Source of the DNA: Nocardioides sp. AX2bis
Lineage (GTDB): Bacteria; Actinomycetota; Actinomycetes; Propionibacteriales; Nocardioidaceae
Assembly (NCBI RefSeq): GCF_902506435.1
Contig: NZ_LR733215.1
Coordinates: 136,459 to 200,458, forward strand
Length of the DNA stretch: 64,000 nucleotides
Reading direction: 5' to 3'
Both the position numbers and the translations under genes were made by a program. The notes below the pieces were generated by a model. The model was not told where the DNA came from and did no database searches. It saw only the letters and a program-made list of their open reading frames with translations. Shown piece by piece: positions 37,162 through 45,897 of the stretch (position 1 is its first letter; each line of letters opens with the position of its first letter).

Positions 37162-37176
37162 CGGCGCGGGACCGCC

Positions 37177-38460
37177 TCACCAGGCCCGTTCGCCCGGCAG
37201 GGTGTGCGCCGCCCCGGGCCGCACCATCAGGATCTGGTCGACGCCCATCCGGCCGTCGCGGAAGGCCATCGACCCGCCGACGAGGTAGAGCCGCCACACG
37301 CGGACGACCTCCTCGCCGACCAGCTCGGTCAGCCGCTCCACGTTGGCCTCGAAGCGCTCCAGCCAGCCCGCCACGGTCAGCACGTAGTGCTCGCGCAGGG
37401 CGTGCACGTCGCGCACCTCGAGCCCGCCGCGCTCCAGCATCGCGACGGTCTCGCCGACCGGGCGCATGTACATGTCGGGGGCGATGAAGGACTCGATGAA
37501 CGGGCCGCCGCCGGGCCACCTGCCGGTGCGTGACATCTGCTGGATCAGCACCCGTCCGCCCGGTCGGACCGCCCGGCACAGCACGGAGGCGTACGTCGGG
37601 TAGTTGTCCTGCCCGACGTGCTCGCCCATCTCCAGCGAGCCCACCGCGTCGTACTCCTCGCGGGGGGAGGGGACCGCGTCGCGGTAGTCCTGGAGGCGGA
37701 TCTCGACCCGGTCGCCCAGGCCGCGCTCGGCGATCCGGGCGTCGATGAACTTCTTCTGCTCGGCCGCGATCGTCACGCCGGTGACCTGGGCGCCGAAGTG
37801 CTCGGCGGCGTGCAGCGAGAGCGAGCCCCAGCCGCAGCCGACGTCGAGCATCCGCATCCCCGGCTCGAGGCCGAGCTTGCGGCAGACCAGGTCCAGCTTG
37901 GCGCGCTGCGCCTCCTCCAGGCTCACGTCGGGCTTGACGTGGTAGCCGCTGGAGTAGGCCATCTGCGGGTCCAGGATCAACGAGTAGAACTCGTTGGACA
38001 GGTCGTAGTGGTGGCTGATCGCACGCCGGTCGCGCAGCTTGCTGTGCAGCCGGCCCTTGACCTGCGCCTGCGAGTCCGGGGGGCCGGGCGGCAGCCCGAT
38101 CAGGCCCAGCGCCCGGAGCTCCTTGACCGCGGTCAGCACCGCGCCGGGCGTCACCCGCGTCCCGGTCAGCTTCCGGTCGCGGGCGACCTGGAGGGAGTAG
38201 GTCAGCGCCCGGTCGAGGTCCCAGCCGTCCTGCTCGGGCACGTCGAGCTCGCCGGTGACGTAGGCCTGGGCGGCCCCCAGCTCGCCGGGGTGGCGCAGCA
38301 GGCGTCGTACGGCCGCCGGCGAGCGCAGCTCGACGAGGGGTCCGGCCGCGTCGCCGGCCTCGGAGCCGTCCCAGGCCCGGAGCCGGACCGGCAGCGGACC
38401 GCCGAGGAAGGGCTCGACGACGGCGGCGAGCCGCTCGGCGAGGGAGACGGCGGTGCTCAC
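37177..38460 (-). CDS. Cyclopropane-fatty-acid-synthase-like SAM methyltransferase (second of pair)
   Basis: About 427 residues from GTG 38460 (GTGA overlap with the preceding gene). Landmarks: AISHHYDLSNEFYSLILD, SAM site MLDVGCGWGSLSLHAAEHFGA, SLEMGEHVG with the conserved Glu, and IQQMSRTGRWPGGGPFIESF. Enzymes of this family add a methylene or methyl from SAM to unsaturated phospholipid acyl chains, giving cyclopropane, 10-methylene or related fatty acids. The EMGEHVG wording separates it from the upstream paralogue (EMIEAVG), so the two probably catalyse different steps. Confidence 0.9.
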   Translation of the reverse strand: MSTAVSLAERLAAVVEPFLGGPLPVRLRAWDGSEAGDAAGPLVELRSPAAVRRLLRHPGELGAAQAYVTGELDVPEQDGWDLDRALTYSLQVARDRKLTGTRVTPGAVLTAVKELRALGLIGLPPGPPDSQAQVKGRLHSKLRDRRAISHHYDLSNEFYSLILDPQMAYSSGYHVKPDVSLEEAQRAKLDLVCRKLGLEPGMRMLDVGCGWGSLSLHAAEHFGAQVTGVTIAAEQKKFIDARIAERGLGDRVEIRLQDYRDAVPSPREEYDAVGSLEMGEHVGQDNYPTYASVLCRAVRPGGRVLIQQMSRTGRWPGGGPFIESFIAPDMYMRPVGETVAMLERGGLEVRDVHALREHYVLTVAGWLERFEANVERLTELVGEEVVRVWRLYLVGGSMAFRDGRMGVDQILMVRPGAAHTLPGERAW

Positions 38461-39845
38461 GAGTGCTGCTCCTTGGTCCAGACGAGCTGGTTGACGTCGA
38501 TGTAGTCGGCGGCGAAGCCCGCGCGGGAGTACTCCAGGTAGAAGTGCCACATCCGCAGGAAGGTCTCGTCGAAGCCGAGCGCGAGGACCTCCTCGCGGCG
38601 GTCGGCGAAGGTCTCGTCCCACAGCCGCAGGGTCTCGGCGTAGTGGCGACCCATCGAGAGCCGGTCGCCCAGGCACAGCGAGGTGTGCTCGCGGCTCAGC
38701 TCGTCGAGGACCTGCACCGATGGCAGGAACCCGCCGGGGAAGATGTACTTGTTGACCCAGGTGTAGGTGTTGCGGGTGGCCAGCATCCGGTCGTGCGGCA
38801 TCGTGATCGCCTGGATGCCGGCGCGGCCGCCGGGCACCAGGGAGCGGTCGATGGTCTCCAGGTAGGTGCGCCAGTACTGCCACCCCACCGCCTCGATCAT
38901 CTCCACCGAGAGCACCACGTCGTAGGTCCCGCTCACCGCGCGGTAGTCGACCAGCTCGACGTCGACGCGGTCGGTGAACCCGGCGGCGGCGACCCGCTCG
39001 CGGGCCAGCTTCTGCTGCTCGCTCGACAGGGTGATCGTGGTGACCTGCGCGCCGCGGCGGGCGGCGCGGATGGCCAGCTCGCCCCAGCCGGAGCCGATCT
39101 CGAGCACCCGGGTGCCCTCGCCGACCCCGGTCACGTCGAGCAGCCGCTCGAGCTTGCGGTCCTGGGCCGGCTCGAGGTCGGCGGCCACGGGGCCGCCGTC
39201 CTCGCCGGCGCGGGGGGCCAGGGCGCGGTGGTGCGGGCCGACGGCGTCGAGGGCCGTGACGTGCTCGGCCTCGAAGAGCCCGCTGGAGTAGCTCAGCGTG
39301 GGGTCGAGGAACAGCTCGAACATGTCGTTGGAGAGGTCGTAGTGGTGCGCGATGTTGCCGCGCGTCTGGTCCTCGGTGTTGCGGTGGAAGGCCGGCGGCC
39401 GGGCGACGTAGAGCGCGCGCAGCTTCTGCAGCGGGCGCGGCACGAGGTCGGCCATCTCGGCGGCGAGGACGGCCAGGAACCCACCCAGGTCCTCGGCCTC
39501 CCAGACGCCGGTCAGGTAGGCCTCGCCGAACCCGATCAGGCCGTCGCTGCCGACCCGGGTGAAGAACTCCTCCGGTCGGTGCACGACGGCGACCGGGCCG
39601 CCGCGGCCGAGGGTCTGCGCCGGGCGGCTCGCCGTGGCGGCCAGCTCGACGGTGACGTCGAGGCGGCGCAGCGCGGCGGTGAAGATCCGGCGCGCGAGCC
39701 GGGAGGCGACGCGGGCCCGGGGGCCGGTCGGCACGACGTCGAGCCCGGGCCAGCGGCCGGGGCCGCGGTCGGGCCCGGGGAGGTCGGGCGAGGCGAGGTT
39801 CGCGGCGCGGGGGGCTGACGACCGGCGGTCGGGGGCGAGGGTCAT
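38457..39845 (-). CDS. Cyclopropane-fatty-acid-synthase-like SAM methyltransferase (first of pair)
   Basis: About 462 residues from ATG 39845 (ATGA overlap with the FAD-DUF1365 gene). NIAHHYDLSNDMFELFLD, SAM site VLEIGSGWGELAIRAARRG, the VEMIEAVGWQYWRTY catalytic region and WVNKYIFPGGFLPS are characteristic of the clade that travels with FAD-oxidoreductase and DUF1365 genes (UfaA1-type in M. tuberculosis). It modifies unsaturated acyl chains of membrane lipids. It is followed by a second methyltransferase. Confidence 0.9.
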   Translation of the reverse strand: MTLAPDRRSSAPRAANLASPDLPGPDRGPGRWPGLDVVPTGPRARVASRLARRIFTAALRRLDVTVELAATASRPAQTLGRGGPVAVVHRPEEFFTRVGSDGLIGFGEAYLTGVWEAEDLGGFLAVLAAEMADLVPRPLQKLRALYVARPPAFHRNTEDQTRGNIAHHYDLSNDMFELFLDPTLSYSSGLFEAEHVTALDAVGPHHRALAPRAGEDGGPVAADLEPAQDRKLERLLDVTGVGEGTRVLEIGSGWGELAIRAARRGAQVTTITLSSEQQKLARERVAAAGFTDRVDVELVDYRAVSGTYDVVLSVEMIEAVGWQYWRTYLETIDRSLVPGGRAGIQAITMPHDRMLATRNTYTWVNKYIFPGGFLPSVQVLDELSREHTSLCLGDRLSMGRHYAETLRLWDETFADRREEVLALGFDETFLRMWHFYLEYSRAGFAADYIDVNQLVWTKEQHS

Positions 39846-41920
39846 CGGACACCTTCCTGGTGGTGCGCGGGGCGCGGGCGGATCGGCAGGCGGCGCAGCC
39901 ACAGCCAGATCCCGTGGGCGTGGATGAGGACCGATCCGCGCAGGGCCGCGGGGGCGGCCTTGCGGGCGGCGCGACGCTGGTCGTCGGGCAGCCGCCGGCC
40001 GTCGAGGGAGGCGCTGAAGCGCGCCCCGTCGTCGGTGCTCAGGGTGACCGCGACGTGCAGCCGCTCGTCCGGCACCGGCACGGCCAGGTCGTACCACCCG
40101 TCGGTGCCGTGGAACGGCGAGACGTACATCGCCTTCTCGGTCCGGGCGCGGCCCTGCTCGTCGGGGTGCACGACGTACGCGTGCCGGTCGCCGTAGGTGT
40201 TGTGCACCTCGACCACGGTGGCGGCCAGGGCACCGGCGGCGTCGAAGCACCAGAAGACCGAGATCGGGTTGAAGACGTAGCCGAGGGCACGGGCGTTGGC
40301 CGTCATCAGGACCTGGCCGCCGCGCAGCCCGCCCTCGGGCACGGCGCCCTCGCGGTCGAGGAACGCCTCGACGTTCTCGCGGATGGTCCGCTCGGGGTCG
40401 CCGAGGTGGTCGCGGGCCTCGAAGCGGCCCAGCAGGCCGTGGTCGGGGAGGTCGTCGAGGTCGACCACCCAGGTCCGGGTGCGGTGGGTGAAGGAGCGCT
40501 GCCACGGGCGGCGGCGCGTGTGGCGCACCGTGGTCTCGAAGACGCCGGTCAGCTCCCGGCGCTCCCGGGCCGCGGCGGCGCCGGGCGCCTGCTCGGCCGT
40601 GGGCCAGGTCAGGCCGACCCGCTCGGCGGCGGCCAGGCCGGAGCGCGCGCCGTCCTCGTGGAAGCCCCATCCGTGGTACGCCCCGGCGAAGGCGACGCGG
40701 TCGCCGGAGACCTCGGGCAGGCGGGCCTGGGCGGCGACCGACTCCGGGTTGTACAGCGGGTGCTCGTACTCCCGCCGGGCGATCACCGCGGCCGGGTCGA
40801 CGACGTGCTCGCCGCCGAGCGTGACCAGGTAGTGCGTGTCCGTGGGCAGCCGCTGCAGGCGGGTGAGGTCGTAGGTGACCATCACCTCGCCCGGTCGTGC
40901 GTCGGCGTCGAGCGGTCGGCGGAAGTTCCACGACGCGCGGGCGTCGGTGGCCGTCGGCAGCAGCGAGGTGTCGGTGTGCAGCAGCGCGGTGTTGGCGGAG
41001 TACGGCATCGCGGCCAGGACCTCGCGCTGGAGCGCGGTCGGCTCGGCGAGCATCGCCAACGCCTGGGACGGGTGCGTGGCGACCACGATGGCGTCGTAGG
41101 TGCTGACGTCGCCGTTGCCGTCGGTGACCTCGACCCCGTCCGCGGTCTCGAGCACCGAGGTGACCTTGGCGCCGAGGCGGACGTGCTGGAGGTGGGTGGC
41201 GACCTTCTCGACGTAGGCGTGCGAGCCGCCGGTGACGGTGCGCCACTGCGGGCTGCCGAAGATCCCGAGCATGCCGTGGTGCTCGAGGAACGTGAACAGG
41301 TAGCGGGCGGGGTAGTCGAGCGCGACCTCGGGGTCGCACGACCAGACGGCGGCCACCAGGGGCTCCATGAAGTGCCGCACGAAGTAGGCGCTGAACCGCC
41401 CCTGGCGCAGGAACTCGCGCAGGGTGACGTCCTCGACCACCGACGGCTCGGACGGCGTCCGGGCCCGGGCCACGACGGCCTTGGCCTGACGGTGGAAGCG
41501 CGGGATCTCGGCGAGCATCGCCAGGTAGCGGGGCCGGGAGAGGTTCTCGCGCGTCGGGAACAGCCCGCGCCGCCCCAGCGCCCCGGCCCACTCCAGGCCG
41601 GTCTGGTCGTCGCGGATCGACATCGACATCTCCGAGGGCTGCGTGGCCACGCCCAGCTCGGCGAACATCCGCAGCAGCACCGGGTAGGTGCGGGGGTTGT
41701 GCACGATGAAGCCGGTGTCGATGCCGAGCACCTGCTCGGTGCCGTCGGGACGCCGGTCGGTCACCTGGTGGGTGTCGGCGTGTCCGCCGAGGCGGTCGTC
41801 GGCCTCGTAGAGCGTGACCTCGGCGGTGCGCGAGGCGACGTACGCCGCGGTCAGGCCGGCGACCCCGGAGCCCACGACGGCCACGGAACCCGGGGCGACC
41901 GGGGTGGTGCGTACCTCCAT
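39842..41920 (-). CDS. FAD-dependent amine-oxidase-like protein fused to DUF1365
   Basis: A 692-residue fusion. Residues 1-420 are an FAD-binding flavoprotein (VAVVGSGVAGLTAAYVAS, GGHADTH, C-terminal FAGAYHGWGFHEDGA). Residues about 450-690 are DUF1365 (GVFETTVRHTRRRPWQRSFTHRT, ALGYVFNPISVFWCF). In most bacteria, including the M. tuberculosis sigK locus, these are two adjacent genes. They accompany cyclopropane-synthase-like enzymes and singlet-oxygen or SigK-type regulons. Start and rskA stop overlap as TGATG. Probable role: oxidation of membrane acyl chains; not proven. Confidence 0.88.
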   Translation of the reverse strand: MEVRTTPVAPGSVAVVGSGVAGLTAAYVASRTAEVTLYEADDRLGGHADTHQVTDRRPDGTEQVLGIDTGFIVHNPRTYPVLLRMFAELGVATQPSEMSMSIRDDQTGLEWAGALGRRGLFPTRENLSRPRYLAMLAEIPRFHRQAKAVVARARTPSEPSVVEDVTLREFLRQGRFSAYFVRHFMEPLVAAVWSCDPEVALDYPARYLFTFLEHHGMLGIFGSPQWRTVTGGSHAYVEKVATHLQHVRLGAKVTSVLETADGVEVTDGNGDVSTYDAIVVATHPSQALAMLAEPTALQREVLAAMPYSANTALLHTDTSLLPTATDARASWNFRRPLDADARPGEVMVTYDLTRLQRLPTDTHYLVTLGGEHVVDPAAVIARREYEHPLYNPESVAAQARLPEVSGDRVAFAGAYHGWGFHEDGARSGLAAAERVGLTWPTAEQAPGAAAARERRELTGVFETTVRHTRRRPWQRSFTHRTRTWVVDLDDLPDHGLLGRFEARDHLGDPERTIRENVEAFLDREGAVPEGGLRGGQVLMTANARALGYVFNPISVFWCFDAAGALAATVVEVHNTYGDRHAYVVHPDEQGRARTEKAMYVSPFHGTDGWYDLAVPVPDERLHVAVTLSTDDGARFSASLDGRRLPDDQRRAARKAAPAALRGSVLIHAHGIWLWLRRLPIRPRPAHHQEGVR

Positions 41921-42663
41921 CAGGCGGTCTCGAGCGGGACGTACGCGACCGGCTGCGTCGTCGGGCGCGCCGACCCGCCGGCCGGCTCGACCGTCACCCC
42001 GATCGCCTCGGCGTCGGTGGCGTCACCCTCGAGGAGCACCGTGCTGTCGGCCGCCGTCATCAGCCCGGCCGGCTCCATGTCGCCGTCGATCCGCAGCCAC
42101 AGCTGGTAGACCTCCGAGCTCGGCAGCGCCGGCATGTTCTGGGTCATGATCACGGCCTGCCCGAGCTCACGCGATCGGACCACCGTGGCGGTGGCGGAGC
42201 CGTCGACCTCGGGCAGGTCGGTGGCGTGGGTCTCGGCGTCCGAGGCCGCCAGGACCGCCTCGGTCGGGTCGGGCAGCGCCTGCACGACGGCGGGCTCGTC
42301 GGCCCACGGCTGGGCCACCACGGCGCCGACGCCGACCGCGGCCACGACGGCGGCAGCGGCGACGGCGAGCAGCAGCGGGCGCCGGCGGCGGTTGCGGTGG
42401 GCGGCGAGGTCGGCGACGCCGGCCGGGGGGACCACCGGGGGGAACGGGCGGACCTGGGCCACGTCGGCCAGGACCCGGGCACGCAGCGCGGCGGAGGGGG
42501 TGGTCATGGTGGTGGTGGCCAGCTCGGCGCCGGCCTCCTGGAGGCTCGCGACCTCGGCGCGACAGTCGTCGCAGAGCGCGAGGTGCTGCTCGAACTGGGC
42601 GCGCTCGGCGTCGTCGAGAGCATCGATCGCGTAAGCGCCGGACAGCGCGTGCACGTCGGTCAT
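41920..42663 (-). CDS. rskA: Anti-sigma factor RskA-like
   Basis: A 247-residue membrane-spanning anti-sigma factor. The N-terminal zinc-binding anti-sigma domain shows HLALCDDC (HxxxCxxC). One membrane helix follows RRRRPLLLAV (about residues 95-118), and the extracytoplasmic RskA domain includes AVIMTQNMPALPSSEVYQLWL. Its start overlaps the sigma gene's stop by 4 bases, the standard sigma/anti-sigma pairing. Cleavage of RskA by membrane proteases should release SigK. Confidence 0.92.
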   Translation of the reverse strand: MTDVHALSGAYAIDALDDAERAQFEQHLALCDDCRAEVASLQEAGAELATTTMTTPSAALRARVLADVAQVRPFPPVVPPAGVADLAAHRNRRRRPLLLAVAAAAVVAAVGVGAVVAQPWADEPAVVQALPDPTEAVLAASDAETHATDLPEVDGSATATVVRSRELGQAVIMTQNMPALPSSEVYQLWLRIDGDMEPAGLMTAADSTVLLEGDATDAEAIGVTVEPAGGSARPTTQPVAYVPLETA

Positions 42664-43322
42664 GCTCTTGCTCCTTCTTCCGGTGTCTGGCCCACCCCGA
42701 GGGCGTCGCGCAGGCGGATGAGGCCGTCGCGGATGCGGGTCTTGGCGGTCCCGATCGGTAGGTCCAGCATGCCGGCGACCTCGGTGTGGGTGTAGCCACC
42801 GAAGTACGCCAGCTCGAGGGCCTCGCGCTGGATCGGGGTCAGCGTGCGGAGCGCCCCGCGGACCCGGCGCGCCTCGAACGAGGCGTGCGCCTCGTCGGCG
42901 GTGGAGTCGTGCGGGACCGTGTGGTTCTGGTGGTGGTAGCTCTCGTCCCGGCGGCTGGCTGCCTCCGCGGAGCGGACCCGGTCCACCGCACGGCGGTGGA
43001 CCAGGGTGAGCAACCAGGAGATGGCGCTGCCCTGGTCGGGGTCGAACCTGGCCGCGGTGCGCCAGACCTCGAGGTAGCCCTCCTGGACGACCTCCTCGGC
43101 CTGGGCCGGGTTGCGGACGACCCGCAGCGCGAGCCCGAAGGCCCGCGAGGAGGTGGCGTCGTAGAACACCGCGAAGGCCTGGTCGTCGCCGCGGGCGGCC
43201 TGCTTGAGCAGGGCTCCCAGCTCGGCGGTGGTGACCGGGCCCGGGGGGGCCGGGGTGGTGGAGCCGGACGACGGCACCTCCGCTGAGGAGGTGCCGCCGC
43301 CCAGTGGCTCGATGGGGTTCAC
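42660..43322 (-). CDS. sigK: ECF RNA polymerase sigma factor SigK-like
   Basis: A 220-residue ECF sigma factor: region 2 (FAVFYDATSSRAFGLALRVV, VVQEGYLEVWR, SAISWLLTLVHRRAVDRVRS; given in segments) and region 4 (LTPIQREALELAYFGGYTHTEVAGML, in two parts) are intact. Paired with rskA and located with fasciclin, FAD/DUF1365, cyclopropane-synthase-like and DUF1295 genes, it matches the SigK regulon of mycobacteria. GTG 43322 lies 46 bases from the fasciclin stop; CAGGAT 6 bases before the GTG might give an extra leaderless transcript. Confidence 0.92.
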   Translation of the reverse strand: MNPIEPLGGGTSSAEVPSSGSTTPAPPGPVTTAELGALLKQAARGDDQAFAVFYDATSSRAFGLALRVVRNPAQAEEVVQEGYLEVWRTAARFDPDQGSAISWLLTLVHRRAVDRVRSAEAASRRDESYHHQNHTVPHDSTADEAHASFEARRVRGALRTLTPIQREALELAYFGGYTHTEVAGMLDLPIGTAKTRIRDGLIRLRDALGVGQTPEEGARA

Positions 43323-43368
43323 CGGTCCATCCTGCCGTGTCGGTCGTGCTCGCGCACGAACAACCCGA

Positions 43369-44064
43369 TCAGGCAGCCGGCATCAGGACCTGGTCGATCA
43401 CGTACACCGTGGCGTTCGCGGTCGGGATGTTGCCGCAGAGGACGGTCGCGTCGCCGCTGTCGCCGTTGGCGACGGTGACGCCCTCGTCGGCGTTGCCGGT
43501 GATGTCGAGGGTGTCCTGGTTCAGCGTGTCCTGGGTGCCGGCGATCTCGTCCGGGCCGAGCTGCTCACCGATGACGTGGTGGGTCAGGATCTGCGTGAGG
43601 AGCTGCTTGTCGGCGAGGACGGACTTCAGGGTCTTCGGCGGGATGGCCGCGAAGGCGTCGTCGGTCGGGGCGAAGACGGTGAGCGCCTCGGCGTCGTTCA
43701 GGGTGCCGACCAGGTCCGCGGCGGTGGCGGCCTCGACGAGGGTGCCGAGCAGCGGGTTGGTGCTGGCGGCGGTGCCGACCGGGTCCTGGACCATGCCGTC
43801 GAACGAGCCGGGGCCCGAGGTCGGGATGGCGCTGCAGGCGTCACCGAAGGTGTCGGCACCGGCGCCGGCGGCGGCCTCGGACTCGGCGGGCTCCTCGGAG
43901 GGGGTCTCCTCCTCGGCCGGGGTCTCGGCCTCGGAGGGCGACTCGGAAGCGGTGTCGCTGCTCTCGGTCGAGGTGGCGTCGTCGCCGCAGGCGGCGAGGG
44001 TGACGGAGAGGGCGATCGCGGAGGCCGCGAGGCCAGCGTTACGGCGGATGTTCGTGGTCTTCAT
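43369..44064 (-). CDS. Fasciclin-domain lipoprotein (MPT70/MPT83-like)
   Basis: A 231-residue lipoprotein. The signal peptide ends in LAAC, with Cys26 lipidated. An acidic Ser/Glu/Ala linker (residues 30-70) leads into one fasciclin (FAS1) domain, with LNDAEALTVFAPTDDAFAAI and LLTQILTHHVIGEQL as H1 and H2 boxes. It is exposed on the cell surface; role perhaps adhesion. MPT70 and MPT83, the main SigK targets of M. tuberculosis, are the same kind of protein. Here it directly precedes sigK, under the candidate SigK promoter at 44109-44136. Confidence 0.92.
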   Translation of the reverse strand: MKTTNIRRNAGLAASAIALSVTLAACGDDATSTESSDTASESPSEAETPAEEETPSEEPAESEAAAGAGADTFGDACSAIPTSGPGSFDGMVQDPVGTAASTNPLLGTLVEAATAADLVGTLNDAEALTVFAPTDDAFAAIPPKTLKSVLADKQLLTQILTHHVIGEQLGPDEIAGTQDTLNQDTLDITGNADEGVTVANGDSGDATVLCGNIPTANATVYVIDQVLMPAA

Positions 44065-44108
44065 GGGGGTGCCTTTCCTGCGGGGGTTTCTCGCTGATGT
44101 CGGGTGTA

Positions 44109-44136
44109 GTTCGGTGCGGGGGGTGGGACGGATTGG
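44109..44136 (-). promoter_or_regulatory. Candidate SigK promoter of the fasciclin-sigK operon
   Basis: On the minus strand CAATCC, 15 bases, CCGAAC (44114-44109). This resembles the published mycobacterial SigK elements (CCATCC and CCGAAT). The ATG follows 44 bases later with GGAAAGG as ribosome binding site. The spacing is identical to the second site at 45746-45772. Confidence 0.6.
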
Positions 44137-44184
44137 TCGGATCGGGGGTGGGTGGAGAGTTTTTCCGTCCCGGTCCGACCGGGA

Positions 44185-45738
44185 TCAGTCGGAGACGGAG
44201 ATCTGCAGCAGGTGGATGCCGCTGGAGCCCTCGGGGAAGGGCTGCGCGACCTCGGTGATCTGCGGCTCGCCGTCACCGTCGGTGACGCGGGCCGCCACGG
44301 AGTGCAGGCCGGGCGTGGCGTCCCAGCGGTAGAACCACTGGCGCCAGTAGTCGTTGTCGACGTCCGGGCCGAGCTCGGCCTCCTCCCAGCCGCCGTCGTC
44401 GACCTTGACCTCGATCTTGGCCACGCCGCCGCGCGTCTGGGCCCAGGCGACGCCGCCGACGATGACCTCACCGGGCGCGACCTCTTCCGGGAGGCCCTGG
44501 GGCGTGTCGATGCGCGCCGAGGGCTTGATGGGGGCGTCGGTCGCCCAGTCGCGCTGCGTCCAGTACGCCTCCTGGGCGGCGTAGGTGGTCAGCGTGATCC
44601 GCTCGATCCACTTGGTCGCGCTGATCATCCCGTAGAGGCCGGGGATCACCATCCGGGCGGGGAAGCCGTGCTCGCGGGGGAGCGGCTCGCCGTTCATCCC
44701 GATCGCCAGCATCGCGTCGCGGCCGTCGGTGGCCAGCTCGAACGGGGTCGAGATGGTCATCCCGTCGACGTCGGTGGAGAAGAGCTGGTCGGCCTTGGTG
44801 TTGTCGATCCCGGCCATCTGCAGCAGGGACATCAGGGGCACGCCGAGCCAGCGCGCGCCGCCGACGAACTCGCCGCCGACGCTGTTGGACACGCAGGTCA
44901 GGGTGATGTCACGCTCGATCAGCTCCATCGCGGCGATGTCGTCGAAGGTCAGCACGACCTCCTGGTCCACGTCGCCGTCGATGGTCAGGGTCCAGTCCTC
45001 GACGTCGACGATCGGGACGTCGAGGCGCGTGTCGACGCGGTAGAAGTCCTCGTTCGGCACCTGGAGCGGGGTGATGTCGGGGTAGGTCCGCTCCAGGCCG
45101 GCCGGCAGGGCCGGGAGCGGCTGGGCGGCGGCGGGCAGCGTGACGTCGGCGGGGGCCGAGCGGAGCCGGCCGACCAGGCGCCCGGCGCCCGCGAGGGCGG
45201 CGGCGAGGACGACCATCGATCCGGCGCCGAGGAGCACCCCGCGTCGACCGACGCCGGGGGACGGGGAGGCGCTGCGCGCGGCGCCGTCGTCGGCGGCGGT
45301 GGCGGGTCGGGCGCGGCGCGCCAGGCGGTCGAGCAGCGCCAGGGCGGCCACGCCGACCACCGCGGTGGCCACGGCGGGCACGACGTCGACGGCGCCGGCG
45401 CCGGCGTTGGTCAGGGCAGCGGCCGCCGCGATCGCGACGAGGACGACCAGCAGGGCCGCTCCGAGGACGAACCGGCGACGGGCGAGCACGCCGGCCAGGC
45501 CGGCGAGCAGCAGCACGCCGACGATCACCGACCCGATCAGGATCGCCTTGTCGGCGGCGCCGAAGGTGCGGATGGCCCACTGGGCCAGGGGGACCGGGGT
45601 GCGGTCGATGACCGCGGAGCCCACGGCGAGGACGGGTGAGGAGGCGGGGGAGGTGAAGGCGGCCACGAGGTGACCGGCGCCCATCCCGACGAGGGTGGCC
45701 AGCACGCCGAAGGCGGCGTAGGCGGAGCGGGATCTCAT
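44185..45738 (-). CDS. Membrane-anchored sulfite-oxidase-like molybdopterin oxidoreductase
   Basis: A 517-residue protein. Residues 1-130 hold four hydrophobic helices; another helix (VLLGAGSMVVLAAALAGAG) precedes the catalytic part. The molybdopterin domain has the Mo-ligand Cys in ITLTCVSNSVGG and the HGFPARMVIPGLYGMI pattern of sulfite-oxidase/MsrP relatives; a Mo-co dimerisation Ig-like domain ends the protein. MsrP relatives repair oxidised methionine in exported proteins, which would suit a redox-stress regulon, but the substrate is not provable here. ATG 45738 has a SigK-like promoter 7 bases upstream. Confidence 0.9.
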   Translation of the reverse strand: MRSRSAYAAFGVLATLVGMGAGHLVAAFTSPASSPVLAVGSAVIDRTPVPLAQWAIRTFGAADKAILIGSVIVGVLLLAGLAGVLARRRFVLGAALLVVLVAIAAAAALTNAGAGAVDVVPAVATAVVGVAALALLDRLARRARPATAADDGAARSASPSPGVGRRGVLLGAGSMVVLAAALAGAGRLVGRLRSAPADVTLPAAAQPLPALPAGLERTYPDITPLQVPNEDFYRVDTRLDVPIVDVEDWTLTIDGDVDQEVVLTFDDIAAMELIERDITLTCVSNSVGGEFVGGARWLGVPLMSLLQMAGIDNTKADQLFSTDVDGMTISTPFELATDGRDAMLAIGMNGEPLPREHGFPARMVIPGLYGMISATKWIERITLTTYAAQEAYWTQRDWATDAPIKPSARIDTPQGLPEEVAPGEVIVGGVAWAQTRGGVAKIEVKVDDGGWEEAELGPDVDNDYWRQWFYRWDATPGLHSVAARVTDGDGEPQITEVAQPFPEGSSGIHLLQISVSD

Positions 45739-45772
45739 AGGTGGTGTTCGGAGCGGAGGGCCGTTCGGATGG
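45739..45772 (-). promoter_or_regulatory. Candidate leaderless SigK promoter of the molybdoenzyme gene
   Basis: On the minus strand CCATCC (45772-45767), 15 bases, CCGAAC (45751-45746), then 7 bases to ATG 45738. CCATCC is an exact match to the reported SigK -35. The short distance implies a transcript starting at or near the ATG. Confidence 0.65.
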
Positions 45773-45820
45773 GCCTGCGGGCCCGGGGGTGCGGGCGGTG
45801 GCCGCCGGCTCGCAGGGTCG

Positions 45821-45867
45821 TAGGATGGGCGACCGCGAGAGCGGCCCCGACGGAGCCGCTCGCGGTC
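45821..45867 (+). promoter_or_regulatory. -10 element and 5'-terminal stem-loop of helR mRNA
   Basis: TAGGAT (45821-45826) places a transcript start near 45832. From there GACCGCGAGAGCGGC (45831-45845) pairs with GCCGCTCGCGGTC (45855-45867), with a 2-base bulge and a 9-base loop, so the mRNA would begin with a strong hairpin. The helR ribosome binding site lies 25 bases after it. Confidence 0.4.
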
Positions 45868-45897
45868 GTCCGGCCCGCGTTCTTGGGGGGAGCATCC

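Noticed and set aside
37177..39845. The two methyltransferase genes as one frameshifted gene
   Set aside because: Each has a complete fold with its own SAM motif and start; they overlap by 4 bases in normal GTGA style.
45773..45897. Rifamycin-associated element upstream of helR
   Set aside because: I looked for the known GC-capped inverted repeat of that element and did not find a convincing match; only an unrelated stem-loop is present.
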